From: a virus
Strand: one strand, 5' to 3'
Length of the DNA stretch: 64,000 bases
Virus record (IMG/VR): IMGVR_UViG_3300028840_008160
Location: 248,001 to 312,000 of that record
Below, in pieces: positions 9,374 to 18,066 of this stretch; position 1 is the first letter of the stretch, and each line of letters begins with the position of its first letter. The notes under the pieces are model-generated. The model was not told where the DNA came from and ran no database searches. It worked only from the letters and a program-made list of their open reading frames with translations. A program made the translations under genes and the position numbers.

Positions 9374-12300
9374 TGGACAAAGAAAAGCTAATTAAACGAG
9401 AAGTTAGGCGATGTAAAGCTGACGGCGGGCGTGTTTACACGATATCATTAGCTGACTTAGTTATGATGCAAATGGTTGGCGATTTTGATGCGTTTCTTAA
9501 TATGATCGTTTCAAGAACAGATCCTGTAGCAATTGCTCAAGTGATTGAAGATACTAGAAAGAATGTGACAACTCCTCGATTGTTTTCTGGGATTGTAAAT
9601 AAAACTATTGAAGCGCAGTTTGGAAATAAATATGCAACTATTAGAGAATTAGGTCAAAATGCTATTGATTCATATCATTTGTCTGACATTCAAAAACCTG
9701 TAAGATTTCATGTTTGTGGTGATACATCTTATTTAGTATTGAGAATTAGAGATTATGGTTGTGGCATGCAGCTTAAAGATTTAGTAAAAGACTTATTGAT
9801 ACCATACAATTCAGGTAAAGAATTTGATCCTACAAAAATTGGTGAGCATGGTATTGGATGGTATTCAATTGTTGACGTTGCTGATCTTGTTAAAGTGACG
9901 ACGCGAACGCAAGGCGTGACATGTCAAGCTTTGATTTACAATAATGGAGAATGGCAAGCTACAATTCATCCTTTGTCGTCAAATGGTTTTAGTAAGAAGT
10001 TTGATCGTCACGATTTTGGTGGAACTGAAGTAAGTGCTTATGTGCAGTCAATGACAAATAATGATATTATTCATCATTTGTATCAATTTTTGGGAACCGT
10101 AGACAGATCATATGATGTAGTTTATAATAGTCATCAAATAAATTCTGTTGCAGAGACTTATAGAAGAGGTATGCCTGTCGAAACTACAATTAATAAAAAA
10201 CACAAACCTCTTGTCATGAGTGTATCTAAGCGTGAAATCCGCGGCAATTATAGTGACGAACGGTTCAAACACAGAAATCAAAATCTTCATAAAGTACTTT
10301 ACACACAACGTGGGTTATTTATCAAATACGATGATCCAAATTTTGAACAAGAGACCATTCATCATAAACTCATTTTTGACATGATGCAAATGGGTTTAGA
10401 TTTTTGGATTGATATACCTGAACATGTCGGTTTGACAAAAGGTCGAAACAATATTGTTGCTGATCATACTCCTATAGTATTAGACAGTACTTATAAAGCG
10501 TTTGAGAATGTATTTTTGGATATATTACTTGAAGACGATGAAGTATTAGAACACTCTTCTGGTGCATTGATGGCTAGTGTTGCTCAGATTTTTGAAAGAA
10601 AATATGCATTTAGAGTCAGAGAAGTTCAAAAGAATCGATACAGCTTAAAACGACGGATGTCGTCGCTATTTGCTGCTGCGCTAAGCAGTTGTATTGACGC
10701 CATTAGATCTGTGCTGACTGTTTTAGCTACTATGATAAAATTTGCTGTTTGTGATTTGCCAAAATTGTTATGGCAGCTCGGCAAACTCGAGGTTAAACTG
10801 TCAAAAGACGTTTTAGTAAAAACAGCATTTGTGATTGGTATATTGTGCTTCGCTGGTTCTAGTACTTGGGGAGTAATGTTATTGTATAAGTCTTTTGGTT
10901 GGGCGCCGTTTTTATACATGCTTTATTTTCTGATAATTGAAGCAGCTGGTTGTGGTGCATATTATTTGTTAAAAAGTATGCTGAAATATTCTGTTCATTG
11001 CGCAATGGGTTTGCGTGTTGTTTTTCAATATTTGGGGACGAATGCTATACGTGATATAATTGACTTTGGTCGCGGAACAAATGTGATATTTCAAACATTA
11101 ATGCGTAATTTATCATGGGATAAGATGTCTGACATTGGTGTAATGGGAATTTGTTTGATTCCAGTATATATTGCGCTTTGTATTGTACAAATAGTTTGGC
11201 ATACAATTAAGTGGCTAGGGTTGTTGATCGTAAAAGGTTTATGTTCATTGAAACATCCGGCGTTACTAGCACTAAGAGGTTTGCTAATTGCTAAAGTATA
11301 TGTAATTAAGTGGTGGATGGCTGGGCTTCATTTTATTGGTTTGTATATTCACATGGAAGAAAAAAGAGAACGAAAACGTTTAAAGTATTGTAGACGCATA
11401 TCAAAACGATATCTATCATTTATGCATAAAGATGCATTCTTCAAGCGCATTGTACATAAGAAAATGATTAATGCAACAACTTATTATAGTGAAGCAGAAG
11501 CAGCAAGACAAAGAGATGATTCAATGTCATCCATGTTGAGAACGTCATTTGTCGAAACACTTAATGATGTTGCTGGAATATTTTCGTTAAGTGATACACT
11601 GGGGCAACTTATTCCAACGCAAGATTATACTAGTCACAGATATCACGGATTGTCAAAACAAATACAAAAACGTCAGGTGAAGATATCAATTGATGATGTT
11701 ATACAATATTATTTAGAAATGCGATTGAAGTATCAAAAGGACAACAGTAGTTTGACGTTTCATCATGGTGATGTGTTTGTTCAGTACAAGAATCCATTAA
11801 TACAATCAATCATTGATAAAATGGAACAAGTATCTGTCGACATCAGGAATCAGTATGATGTATCAATACTTGAAGATCATTTAGATAACATTGGCGCTGT
11901 ACTTGTACTATTTGGTTTGATGTTTTATTTCATGACAGGTATTGGTTTTGCGCATATGATTTTGAGTTTTATATTTAGATCGCGTGTTAACAATCCATTT
12001 CTCAAAGTCAAGTTCTATATTAAGACGCGTGATTTTATTGTAACATCGGCACGGTGGCTATTTATTGAGAAAAAAGTGCATGTACGATTGGTTCGTTACA
12101 TAATAAGAGGAATTAAGCATTGTATTCGACAAATACCGGACACACTGAATGAGTTAAGAAAGCGCGGTGCTAGTGCATTAAAGATAGTTGTTACATTACC
12201 GTTTATTCTTATAGGCAAAACTGCAAGATTTATGTTTGTTAATGTCATTGTTCCTGTTTGTTGCATGCTTAATCCATTAAGATATCCAACGTACGTAGCA

Positions 12301-13344
12301 TTTGTGTTCGAAAAAGTGTCAATTACAGTTATAGATTTTTTTAGGAACATTAGACAACCATCTCGACAACAGGCTAAGCAAAATCATGATGGATATATAG
12401 CAAAACAAAAAGAAACTGAGCGAGCAAAAGTTAAGCAGTCAAAAAAGATGTTGAAAGCTTTGCTAAAAAATGCGAGCATGTTTGAAAAGTTTTATCATTC
12501 ATGGGTTGAATGGTTTCATAATTCAGCTTTGTTCTATTTCTTTGGTGATGGTTCTTATCGAGGTAAAGATTTTGAAGGAATGTCAAAAGCAAAACTTGCT
12601 AATATTGTTCAATTAGTACGAGTAGCTAAAGGATATTACGATTATTACTGTATGATTGAAGCAATGGATGAAGAAATTTGTAGAGCATTACACAAAAAAT
12701 TATACAAGATATCATTTACTCATCATAATAGACTTTCTCATGTACATAGTCATATGATAGCATTAGATAGAGATTTACAAGTTAATATAGGCGCATCGCC
12801 TAACTATGCTACGCCTGTAATACAATCATATTTTAGATCACAAACATTTGATCACAAATCTGAGAAATCAATTGAAACTTTTGCATTACATTTAATGGAT
12901 GCAATGATTCATTTAAGAGCACATCGTCATGCTAGTGACGCAATGCAAAAACAGCATTCGATTACATTTCATAAAGAGAAAGTCGAGTTAAGACGGAGAG
13001 TCGTTAAGTATTTTCTCGAGAACAATATTAGACCATTAGATATTGTTAAAAGACATTTAGGCACAAATGAAGAAATAGAAGATGTATTTTACAAACTAGA
13101 TAGTGTCGAATTTTCATGTTTAGCGAAGATGACAATTAGACGTTTGAAACATGAAAAGTTAAAATATGATGTTGCACGCGAACAAATAAGGTTAGAGAAA
13201 GAGGAACAAAAAAGAAAAGCTGCTGAACGTAAGGCAGAAGAAGCTAAGGAGAAACAAGAAGAAGAGAAAAAGAAACAAGAAGAAAAAGAGGAAAAGAAGG
13301 TCGAGGAGATTGTCGCAAGGATTAACAGACTCCAAGTCATATGA
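9373..13344 (+). CDS. Giant GHKL ATPase with membrane segments and coiled-coil tail
   Basis: 1323 residues; ATG at 9373 overlaps the previous stop (TGATG). An N-terminal GHKL ATPase carries 'IRELGQNAIDS' (N-box), 'IRDYGCGMQL' (G1) and 'IGEHGIGWYS' (G2). Hydrophobic stretches follow at about 482-532, 586-660, 838-870 and 935-970, suggesting several transmembrane helices. The last 60 residues are a Lys/Glu-rich coiled coil. It differs from its Hsp90-like neighbour, so the operon has two separate GHKL ATPases, one probably anchored in the inner membrane. I know no close family with this architecture. Confidence 0.8.
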   Translation: MDKEKLIKREVRRCKADGGRVYTISLADLVMMQMVGDFDAFLNMIVSRTDPVAIAQVIEDTRKNVTTPRLFSGIVNKTIEAQFGNKYATIRELGQNAIDSYHLSDIQKPVRFHVCGDTSYLVLRIRDYGCGMQLKDLVKDLLIPYNSGKEFDPTKIGEHGIGWYSIVDVADLVKVTTRTQGVTCQALIYNNGEWQATIHPLSSNGFSKKFDRHDFGGTEVSAYVQSMTNNDIIHHLYQFLGTVDRSYDVVYNSHQINSVAETYRRGMPVETTINKKHKPLVMSVSKREIRGNYSDERFKHRNQNLHKVLYTQRGLFIKYDDPNFEQETIHHKLIFDMMQMGLDFWIDIPEHVGLTKGRNNIVADHTPIVLDSTYKAFENVFLDILLEDDEVLEHSSGALMASVAQIFERKYAFRVREVQKNRYSLKRRMSSLFAAALSSCIDAIRSVLTVLATMIKFAVCDLPKLLWQLGKLEVKLSKDVLVKTAFVIGILCFAGSSTWGVMLLYKSFGWAPFLYMLYFLIIEAAGCGAYYLLKSMLKYSVHCAMGLRVVFQYLGTNAIRDIIDFGRGTNVIFQTLMRNLSWDKMSDIGVMGICLIPVYIALCIVQIVWHTIKWLGLLIVKGLCSLKHPALLALRGLLIAKVYVIKWWMAGLHFIGLYIHMEEKRERKRLKYCRRISKRYLSFMHKDAFFKRIVHKKMINATTYYSEAEAARQRDDSMSSMLRTSFVETLNDVAGIFSLSDTLGQLIPTQDYTSHRYHGLSKQIQKRQVKISIDDVIQYYLEMRLKYQKDNSSLTFHHGDVFVQYKNPLIQSIIDKMEQVSVDIRNQYDVSILEDHLDNIGAVLVLFGLMFYFMTGIGFAHMILSFIFRSRVNNPFLKVKFYIKTRDFIVTSARWLFIEKKVHVRLVRYIIRGIKHCIRQIPDTLNELRKRGASALKIVVTLPFILIGKTARFMFVNVIVPVCCMLNPLRYPTYVAFVFEKVSITVIDFFRNIRQPSRQQAKQNHDGYIAKQKETERAKVKQSKKMLKALLKNASMFEKFYHSWVEWFHNSALFYFFGDGSYRGKDFEGMSKAKLANIVQLVRVAKGYYDYYCMIEAMDEEICRALHKKLYKISFTHHNRLSHVHSHMIALDRDLQVNIGASPNYATPVIQSYFRSQTFDHKSEKSIETFALHLMDAMIHLRAHRHASDAMQKQHSITFHKEKVELRRRVVKYFLENNIRPLDIVKRHLGTNEEIEDVFYKLDSVEFSCLAKMTIRRLKHEKLKYDVAREQIRLEKEEQKRKAAERKAEEAKEKQEEEKKKQEEKEEKKVEEIVARINRLQVI

Positions 13345-13395
13345 TACCATCTTTATAATTCGGCAATAAATGGATCATTAAACATGGAGTTGTTA

Positions 13396-13710
13396 ATGAA
13401 ACATGCGGCTCAATTACACTGTGAATTTGCTAGATATGCAAAAGATTTTTATGGTGATGATATTGATTTAGCAAGAACAATGCAGGCAAAATTTTTGCCG
13501 CGCATCAATTGCGGTCATTGCGGACAACATATGCGACCTATTATTCAAGTTGCAGATGATGGTAAAGTTTCATATACAATTCCAAACTCGATTAAATGGA
13601 AACAACAGTTGAATTTACCAGCTGCGCTTTGGCCACATGATAATATGATTGTTATGATTTATTGGTGTCCGACATGCGGCGAAATTGATGCAGAATATAA
13701 CCAAGGGTAA
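13396..13710 (+). CDS. Zinc-ribbon protein with capsid-targeting-like N-terminus
   Basis: 104 residues. I chose the ATG at 13396: it has GGAG eight bases upstream and makes the protein begin MKHAAQLHCEFARYA, a divergent copy of the shared N-terminal motif. A start at 13384 would bury it. Two Cys pairs, 'CGHCGQH' and 'CPTCGE', form a probable zinc ribbon. Function unknown; possibly a small packaged head protein. Confidence 0.7.
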   Translation: MKHAAQLHCEFARYAKDFYGDDIDLARTMQAKFLPRINCGHCGQHMRPIIQVADDGKVSYTIPNSIKWKQQLNLPAALWPHDNMIVMIYWCPTCGEIDAEYNQG

Positions 13711-13716
13711 AAATCT

Positions 13717-14028
13717 ATGGCTAATACTAAATTAAGGAAATTCGGACATCTGACCATTCTCTGGACTATATCAGAGGCCGACAAAAGATGTGCAGATATA
13801 ACAATAAAATGGGATGACGTTGATGTAGCATCTGGAAATGTCAAAGCAAATTTTGATCATTTTAATTGGTCAGCTCAAGTTGATTTGTCAAACACTGCAG
13901 GCAGTATGAATGCATCATATGTGCCGTCGACAAACAAAGTTATATTAATGCTACAGTTTCAGAATTATTCACCAGATCATGGTAAAAAGGATTTTATAGG
14001 TCAACTAGATTCTTGGCTATTGAGTTAA
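13717..14028 (+). CDS. Unknown 103-residue protein
   Basis: No recognised domain. Predicted beta-rich, with alternating hydrophobic residues ('HLTILWTIS', 'VILMLQFQ'), no Cys and no membrane segment. It lies six bases after the zinc-ribbon gene and just before a terminator, so it closes the second transcription unit. Confidence 0.65.
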   Translation: MANTKLRKFGHLTILWTISEADKRCADITIKWDDVDVASGNVKANFDHFNWSAQVDLSNTAGSMNASYVPSTNKVILMLQFQNYSPDHGKKDFIGQLDSWLLS

Positions 14029-14048
14029 GTGTCCGACAGTTATAATAG

Positions 14049-14088
14049 AGGGGCGTTGTCCTCATCGACAAATGAGAGCGCCCCTTTT
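14049..14088 (+). terminator. Rho-independent terminator
   Basis: AGGGGCG at 14049-14055 pairs with CGCCCCT at 14079-14085, followed by a short T-run. It separates the 13.4-14.0 kb genes from the RNA-repair genes. Confidence 0.7.
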
Positions 14089-14143
14089 CTATGCCTTTAG
14101 GTTTGATTATTATTATTGTATTATGCATAAGGATATCTAATTT

Positions 14144-15154
14144 ATGACACGAGAAGAATTTAGACAGCAAGTATTCATTCGTGATAGTTATAAGTGTGTC
14201 GTGTGTCGACAATCGGCTGTTGATGCGCATCATATTATAGATCGCAGTTTGTGGTTTGATGGCGGTTATTATTTAGACAATGGTGTAAGTCTTTGCGAAC
14301 AGCATCATCTCGAAGCAGAGAAAACATTAATATCATGTGAACGTTTAAGAGTTTTGGCTAATATTGTTAATCATCTCTATCCTGAACATTTTTATCAAGA
14401 TGAGAAATATGACAAATGGGGAAACATATGTTTACCATCTGGAGCTAGAATAAAAGGCGAATTATTTAGCAATGAAAATGTGCAACAAATTTTAAGAGAC
14501 GCTGGTCAGTTAGATTCATTCTTACCATACATTAAATACCCTCGCACATATCATTTTCCATGGTCTGAGAATCTTAAAAATGATGATAGAATGCATTCTA
14601 ATGTCGATTTTTTTGAAGGCAAAGAAGTTGTTGCTACGATTAAAATGGATGGTGAAAACACGTCCATGTATAGAGATTACATTCATGCAAGATCAGTAGA
14701 TTCAAAGCATCATTTATCGAGAAGTTTAGTAAAACAAATTCATGCAACAATTGCTTTTGACATTCCAGAAGGTTGGCGAATTTGCGGCGAAAATATGTAT
14801 GCTAAGCATTCAATACATTATCATAATTTAAAAAGCTACTTTTATTTGTTTTCAATTTGGAATGAATTTAATATAGCATTAGATTGGAATTCAACATTAG
14901 ATTGGGCAAAATTGTTAGGTCTTAATGTTGTTCCCGTTTTTTACAGAGGACAATGGAATAGAGAAATAATTCATAACGCATATGAACAATTTGAATCATT
15001 TGATGAAAAAGAAGGGTATGTAGTTAGAGTAGTTGGAGAAATTTCGTATAAAGATTTTAGACATTCATTTGGCAAATTTGTACGAAAAAATCATGTACAA
15101 ACTAGTCAATTTTGGATGACGCAACCAGTAGTGCCAAATGAGGTTTTAGTATGA
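14144..15154 (+). CDS. HNH domain fused to ATP-dependent RNA ligase
   Basis: 336 residues. The first 60 form an HNH/zinc-finger domain: 'RDSYKCVVCRQ', 'AHHIIDRSLW', 'LCEQHHLEAE'. The rest is a nucleotidyltransferase-type RNA ligase: motif I 'IKMDGENTSMY' with the AMP-accepting Lys at 167, 'RICGENMYAKHS' around motif III, 'EGYVVRV' (IV) and 'KFVRKNHV' (V). It would seal broken RNA, most likely tRNA, using ends prepared by the kinase-phosphatase encoded next, whose start overlaps this stop. Similar HNH-ligase proteins exist in bacteria as far as I recall. Confidence 0.82.
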   Translation: MTREEFRQQVFIRDSYKCVVCRQSAVDAHHIIDRSLWFDGGYYLDNGVSLCEQHHLEAEKTLISCERLRVLANIVNHLYPEHFYQDEKYDKWGNICLPSGARIKGELFSNENVQQILRDAGQLDSFLPYIKYPRTYHFPWSENLKNDDRMHSNVDFFEGKEVVATIKMDGENTSMYRDYIHARSVDSKHHLSRSLVKQIHATIAFDIPEGWRICGENMYAKHSIHYHNLKSYFYLFSIWNEFNIALDWNSTLDWAKLLGLNVVPVFYRGQWNREIIHNAYEQFESFDEKEGYVVRVVGEISYKDFRHSFGKFVRKNHVQTSQFWMTQPVVPNEVLV

Positions 15155-16047
15155 GAACAATTTGGATGATAAAAGGTATTAGTAGTAGTGGTAAGTCGAC
15201 TTGGGCGCTTGAACAAATGCGAAAGTATCCAGGCCGCTATAAAAGAGTCAATCGTGATTTGTTGAGAGAGATGATTGACGGAAATGCTCTTAGTACTGAA
15301 AATGAAGCATTTTTAAAACGAATTCGAGATTTGTTTATTGAAAAAACTTTATTGCAAGAACATGACATTATTATTGATGATATGAATTTGAACAATGATA
15401 ATTGGAAAACTGTTTGTGATATTGCTTCGCTTATAGGCGATGTAAGAGTTGTTGAAAAATATTTTGAAGTATCATTAAAAGATGCATTGACGAGGAACGC
15501 ATCGAGAAGTAAGCCAGTGCCAGAACACATATTGGAAAATCAATATAAACGATATGTTAGAAATAAACATATTCAAGTGAGAGATGAATATTTTCCGCCG
15601 GTTATTGTAGATTTTACAATTGATCCAAAGAAAAAAATGGCTGCAATTGTCGATATTGATGGCACAATTGCTATGAAGTATAGTGATCGCAGTTATTTTG
15701 ATTTAGAACGTGTTGAAGAAGATACTTTAAATGAACATATATCGACACTTATTGATCTATTAGTTTTAAACGGCAACATGGACATTTTGCTTGTGTCAGG
15801 TCGAGCCGATTTTAATAAAGACAAGACTGAAGCATGGTTACAACAAACTAAACCACACTATGACAAACTTTTTATGAGACGTACTGGTGACCGTCGACCA
15901 GATTGGATTGTAAAGAAAGAAATTTACGAAGATCAAATCAAACCGCATTATAATGTGTTATATGTCATAGATGATAGGCCAATTGTTTGCAGGATGTGGC
16001 GAAACATGGGATTGACAGTTTTGCAAATCAATGATAAAGAAGTTTGA
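15151..16047 (+). CDS. pseT: Polynucleotide 5'-kinase / 3'-phosphatase (T4 PseT-like)
   Basis: 298 residues, close to the 301 of T4 PNKP. The kinase P-loop is 'GISSSGKSTWA' (from 9); 'VNRDLLREM' and 'DDMNLN' match the acceptor-side residues. The C-terminal HAD phosphatase has 'VDIDGTIA' (about 168), 'LLVSGRAD' and 'YVIDDRPIVCRMWR'. It removes 3'-phosphate and 2',3'-cyclic ends and phosphorylates 5'-OH ends, making tRNA halves ligatable after anticodon nuclease attack. It overlaps the ligase gene by four bases, so the pair is one repair unit. Confidence 0.93.
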   Translation: MRTIWMIKGISSSGKSTWALEQMRKYPGRYKRVNRDLLREMIDGNALSTENEAFLKRIRDLFIEKTLLQEHDIIIDDMNLNNDNWKTVCDIASLIGDVRVVEKYFEVSLKDALTRNASRSKPVPEHILENQYKRYVRNKHIQVRDEYFPPVIVDFTIDPKKKMAAIVDIDGTIAMKYSDRSYFDLERVEEDTLNEHISTLIDLLVLNGNMDILLVSGRADFNKDKTEAWLQQTKPHYDKLFMRRTGDRRPDWIVKKEIYEDQIKPHYNVLYVIDDRPIVCRMWRNMGLTVLQINDKEV

Positions 16048-16073
16048 TGTCTATGATTTAAGGATTGATTATT

Positions 16074-16406
16074 ATGAATATGGATGGTAAAACGTTTCTC
16101 AGTTTGCGAGCGCTTTTAGATTATATTTACAATGATGAAAAACAGAATTGTGAAAGTTCTGGAAATCCTAAAAATCATATTTTTCATCATATTGAAAAGC
16201 TTAATGCTTTTTGCAAGAATCATCTATTTGATGAAACCAATTTCATGATAGACACATCATCTGCAAATAATACGCCTGTTATTAAAATGCGAATAGTGCA
16301 TTTGCCAACAGGCGTTATAGTTTCTGGTCAAGGTGAACATGTTCAATCGTTAAAAGCTTTACTGTTGAATAAGATTGTAGATAAAATTGGAATGAAACAT
16401 GATTGA
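16074..16406 (+). CDS. Release-factor-like protein lacking GGQ (tentative)
   Basis: 110 residues from ATG 16074, behind AAGG. The C-terminal half ('MRIVHLPTGVIVSGQGEHVQSL', read in parts: MRIVHLPTGVIV, then SGQGEHVQSL) resembles the second half of the class I release-factor GGQ domain, where families have V-R-x-T-H-x-P-T-G-I-x-V and then Q-x-E-R-S-Q. The GGQ loop that should precede it is replaced by 'SSANNTPV', so peptide release is unlikely. Position beside RNA-repair genes recalls PrfH, a release factor linked to an RNA ligase. The match is by eye; a plain unknown is the alternative. Confidence 0.5.
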   Translation: MNMDGKTFLSLRALLDYIYNDEKQNCESSGNPKNHIFHHIEKLNAFCKNHLFDETNFMIDTSSANNTPVIKMRIVHLPTGVIVSGQGEHVQSLKALLLNKIVDKIGMKHD

Positions 16407-17088
16407 AAAACCGCTTAATGCATACTCTGTGCAAATTGTTTTTGCAGATAAAGCTCTTAAAGCTTTATGGGACATTATTTCTAAGAAGTTAGACGATGTT
16501 ATTGAATCAAGACAGAATCATAATCGTTATAGATCTACTAGAATGAATGCATCGTGGCTTAAAGACGATGTGGCAGTTTATATGGGTGACGAAAATAAAG
16601 TCATTGTATCATCATCAAGTGTTATTGGCAAAAAGTCATTTTCATTTTGGAGATATGTGAGGCGAGATGAAAATCTGACAACAGAAATGCTTCAGGCAAT
16701 TGCAGCATTTAATCATAACTACGGACTACATCATTTACGACAATATTTGAAAACATTAACAATGATGATTCGTAATTGCGATATTGATATTGAAATTCGT
16801 GATAGATTAAGAGCATATACTGCAAAAGTTAAGGAAGAAAAAGAAAAGAAATTAGCAGTCATTGCTAAAAAAATCAAATTCAAAAAACGCGACGCATCAT
16901 TTGTTAAAATATTTCCAAATGGTCAACTTAAATTGAGAGATTGTGATGAAGACGGCACATTGACAATTATATTTGGATCAGATGAATGCTTGTTTCGAGC
17001 TGTGTTGACAATTAAAATTCATGTTGACGAGTTTGATGAGATTGCTAAACATTTTTATCCAATTGCTAAATACATTGCTTTGAGATAG
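16399..17088 (+). CDS. Unknown 229-residue protein
   Basis: Overlaps the preceding stop by eight bases, so it is coupled to the release-factor-like gene. A basic helical middle ('VKEEKEKKLAVIAKKIKFKKR', in part) could bind nucleic acid. No family recognised; no membrane segment. Confidence 0.65.
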   Translation: MIEKPLNAYSVQIVFADKALKALWDIISKKLDDVIESRQNHNRYRSTRMNASWLKDDVAVYMGDENKVIVSSSSVIGKKSFSFWRYVRRDENLTTEMLQAIAAFNHNYGLHHLRQYLKTLTMMIRNCDIDIEIRDRLRAYTAKVKEEKEKKLAVIAKKIKFKKRDASFVKIFPNGQLKLRDCDEDGTLTIIFGSDECLFRAVLTIKIHVDEFDEIAKHFYPIAKYIALR

Positions 17089-17099
17089 GAGGATATATT

Positions 17100-17570
17100 A
17101 TGGTAGCAAAAGCTGATGAATTTGTAAATGAATCTAGTTTATTGCGTCGACATTTTCATATTGTTGAACTTGATCGACATTTTGTTCGTGAGACAAATGA
17201 AGAGGGTCAAATATTTGCATGTCCGTTAATTGGTGAAATACCAATTATTATGGCGCGTGATGAAGCAGTGGCAATTAAAGACAACATATCTCGTAGACTG
17301 TTAAATATACGAGCTGATGGTGGCAAAGTTATTATACCTATGTTTGATGTCGACATTGTTGTTAATTCTGGCTCATTAACAGATTTAGATGTTGAAGCAG
17401 CATATAATGAGTATTGTAAACGACAAGTGGAAGTAGAAAATCAACTTTTTACTATACTTAAGAATTTTGATGGCAAGGGTGTAATGTATATCAGAAATTT
17501 TACAGTTATGCCTAATGATTCTGGTGGCTGGAAATTTACAGATAACATAGGCGTTGCGAAAGTGAAATGA
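17100..17570 (+). CDS. Unknown 156-residue protein
   Basis: Behind a strong AGGAGG site. Mostly beta in appearance, with a single Cys and no membrane segment; no family recognised. It follows the repair genes with an 11-base gap and its stop overlaps a broken small gene. Confidence 0.65.
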   Translation: MVAKADEFVNESSLLRRHFHIVELDRHFVRETNEEGQIFACPLIGEIPIIMARDEAVAIKDNISRRLLNIRADGGKVIIPMFDVDIVVNSGSLTDLDVEAAYNEYCKRQVEVENQLFTILKNFDGKGVMYIRNFTVMPNDSGGWKFTDNIGVAKVK

Positions 17571-17760
17571 ACAAACATTCAAACAGATTGTCGAAGATGT
17601 AAGGGTTTACGCTGAAAGACTTTACAGCAGAGGCTTTATGATCAAAGGCAATTATGTTTGGGTTGTTGAAGATAGAATCGCTCATTATTTATCTGACATG
17701 CTCAATAGTCAAGAACTACTGCCTAAATCGAATCTACCCGAAGATTTCATTGAATTGTGA
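17567..17760 (+). pseudogene. Frameshifted small gene (about 64 codons)
   Basis: ATG 17567 overlaps the previous stop (ATGA) but runs into a stop after 11 codons. In the next frame a coding-like stretch continues to 17760 ('IVEDVRVYAERLYSRGFMIK', then 'VWVVEDRIAHYLSDML'). Adding one A to the run at 17573-17575 joins the two into a clean reading frame beginning MNKTFKQIVEDV. So either one base was lost or the consensus is wrong. A 40-residue product from ATG 17638, behind GAGG, is the other possibility. Function unknown. Confidence 0.5.
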
Positions 17761-17761
17761 A

Positions 17762-17811
17762 CCTCCCTTTATAATTTTGCTAATATGTTGACTAATCTCT
17801 AGTAAGGGAGG
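17762..17811 (+). promoter_or_regulatory. Leader hairpin covering the ribosome binding site
   Basis: CCTCCCTT at 17762-17769 is complementary to AAGGGAGG at 17804-17811, which is the Shine-Dalgarno of the gene at 17815. The 34-base loop contains TTGACTAATCT. If the whole leader is transcribed, pairing would hide the binding site. Confidence 0.45.
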
Positions 17812-17814
17812 CGT

Positions 17815-18066
17815 ATGTCAAAACTATCATCATTACTTAAAGATGGTCAATCTGACAATTGGTCATCGACTAGATTTGCAATGTTATTTACAGTATTATT
17901 GTCTAATATTGTTATTTTTGGTACATGGGCAGCAGTTTGTATTTTGAAGCAAGACATAATAATGATTCCCTCTAGTTTAATTACGTTGTATGGTCTTGCT
18001 AATGGCATAATAGTAACTGGGAAAGTGACGCAAAAACATTTTGAAGGACAGCATACTAAAGTATGA
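17815..18066 (+). CDS. Small membrane protein, possible holin
   Basis: 83 residues with two hydrophobic helices ('FAMLFTVLLSNIVIFGTWAAV' region and 'MIPSSLITLYGLANGIIVTG') joined by a short loop, and charged ends. Size and topology fit a class II holin or another small phage inner-membrane protein. It has a very strong site (AAGGGAGG) that may be hidden by a hairpin, which would suit a protein needing tight control. No endolysin lies beside it, so the holin call is tentative. Confidence 0.5.
   Translation: MSKLSSLLKDGQSDNWSSTRFAMLFTVLLSNIVIFGTWAAVCILKQDIIMIPSSLITLYGLANGIIVTGKVTQKHFEGQHTKV

Noticed and set aside
13089-13340. Minus-strand ORF rich in Ser/Phe
   Set aside because: It is the antisense shadow of the Lys/Glu coiled coil of the giant GHKL protein.
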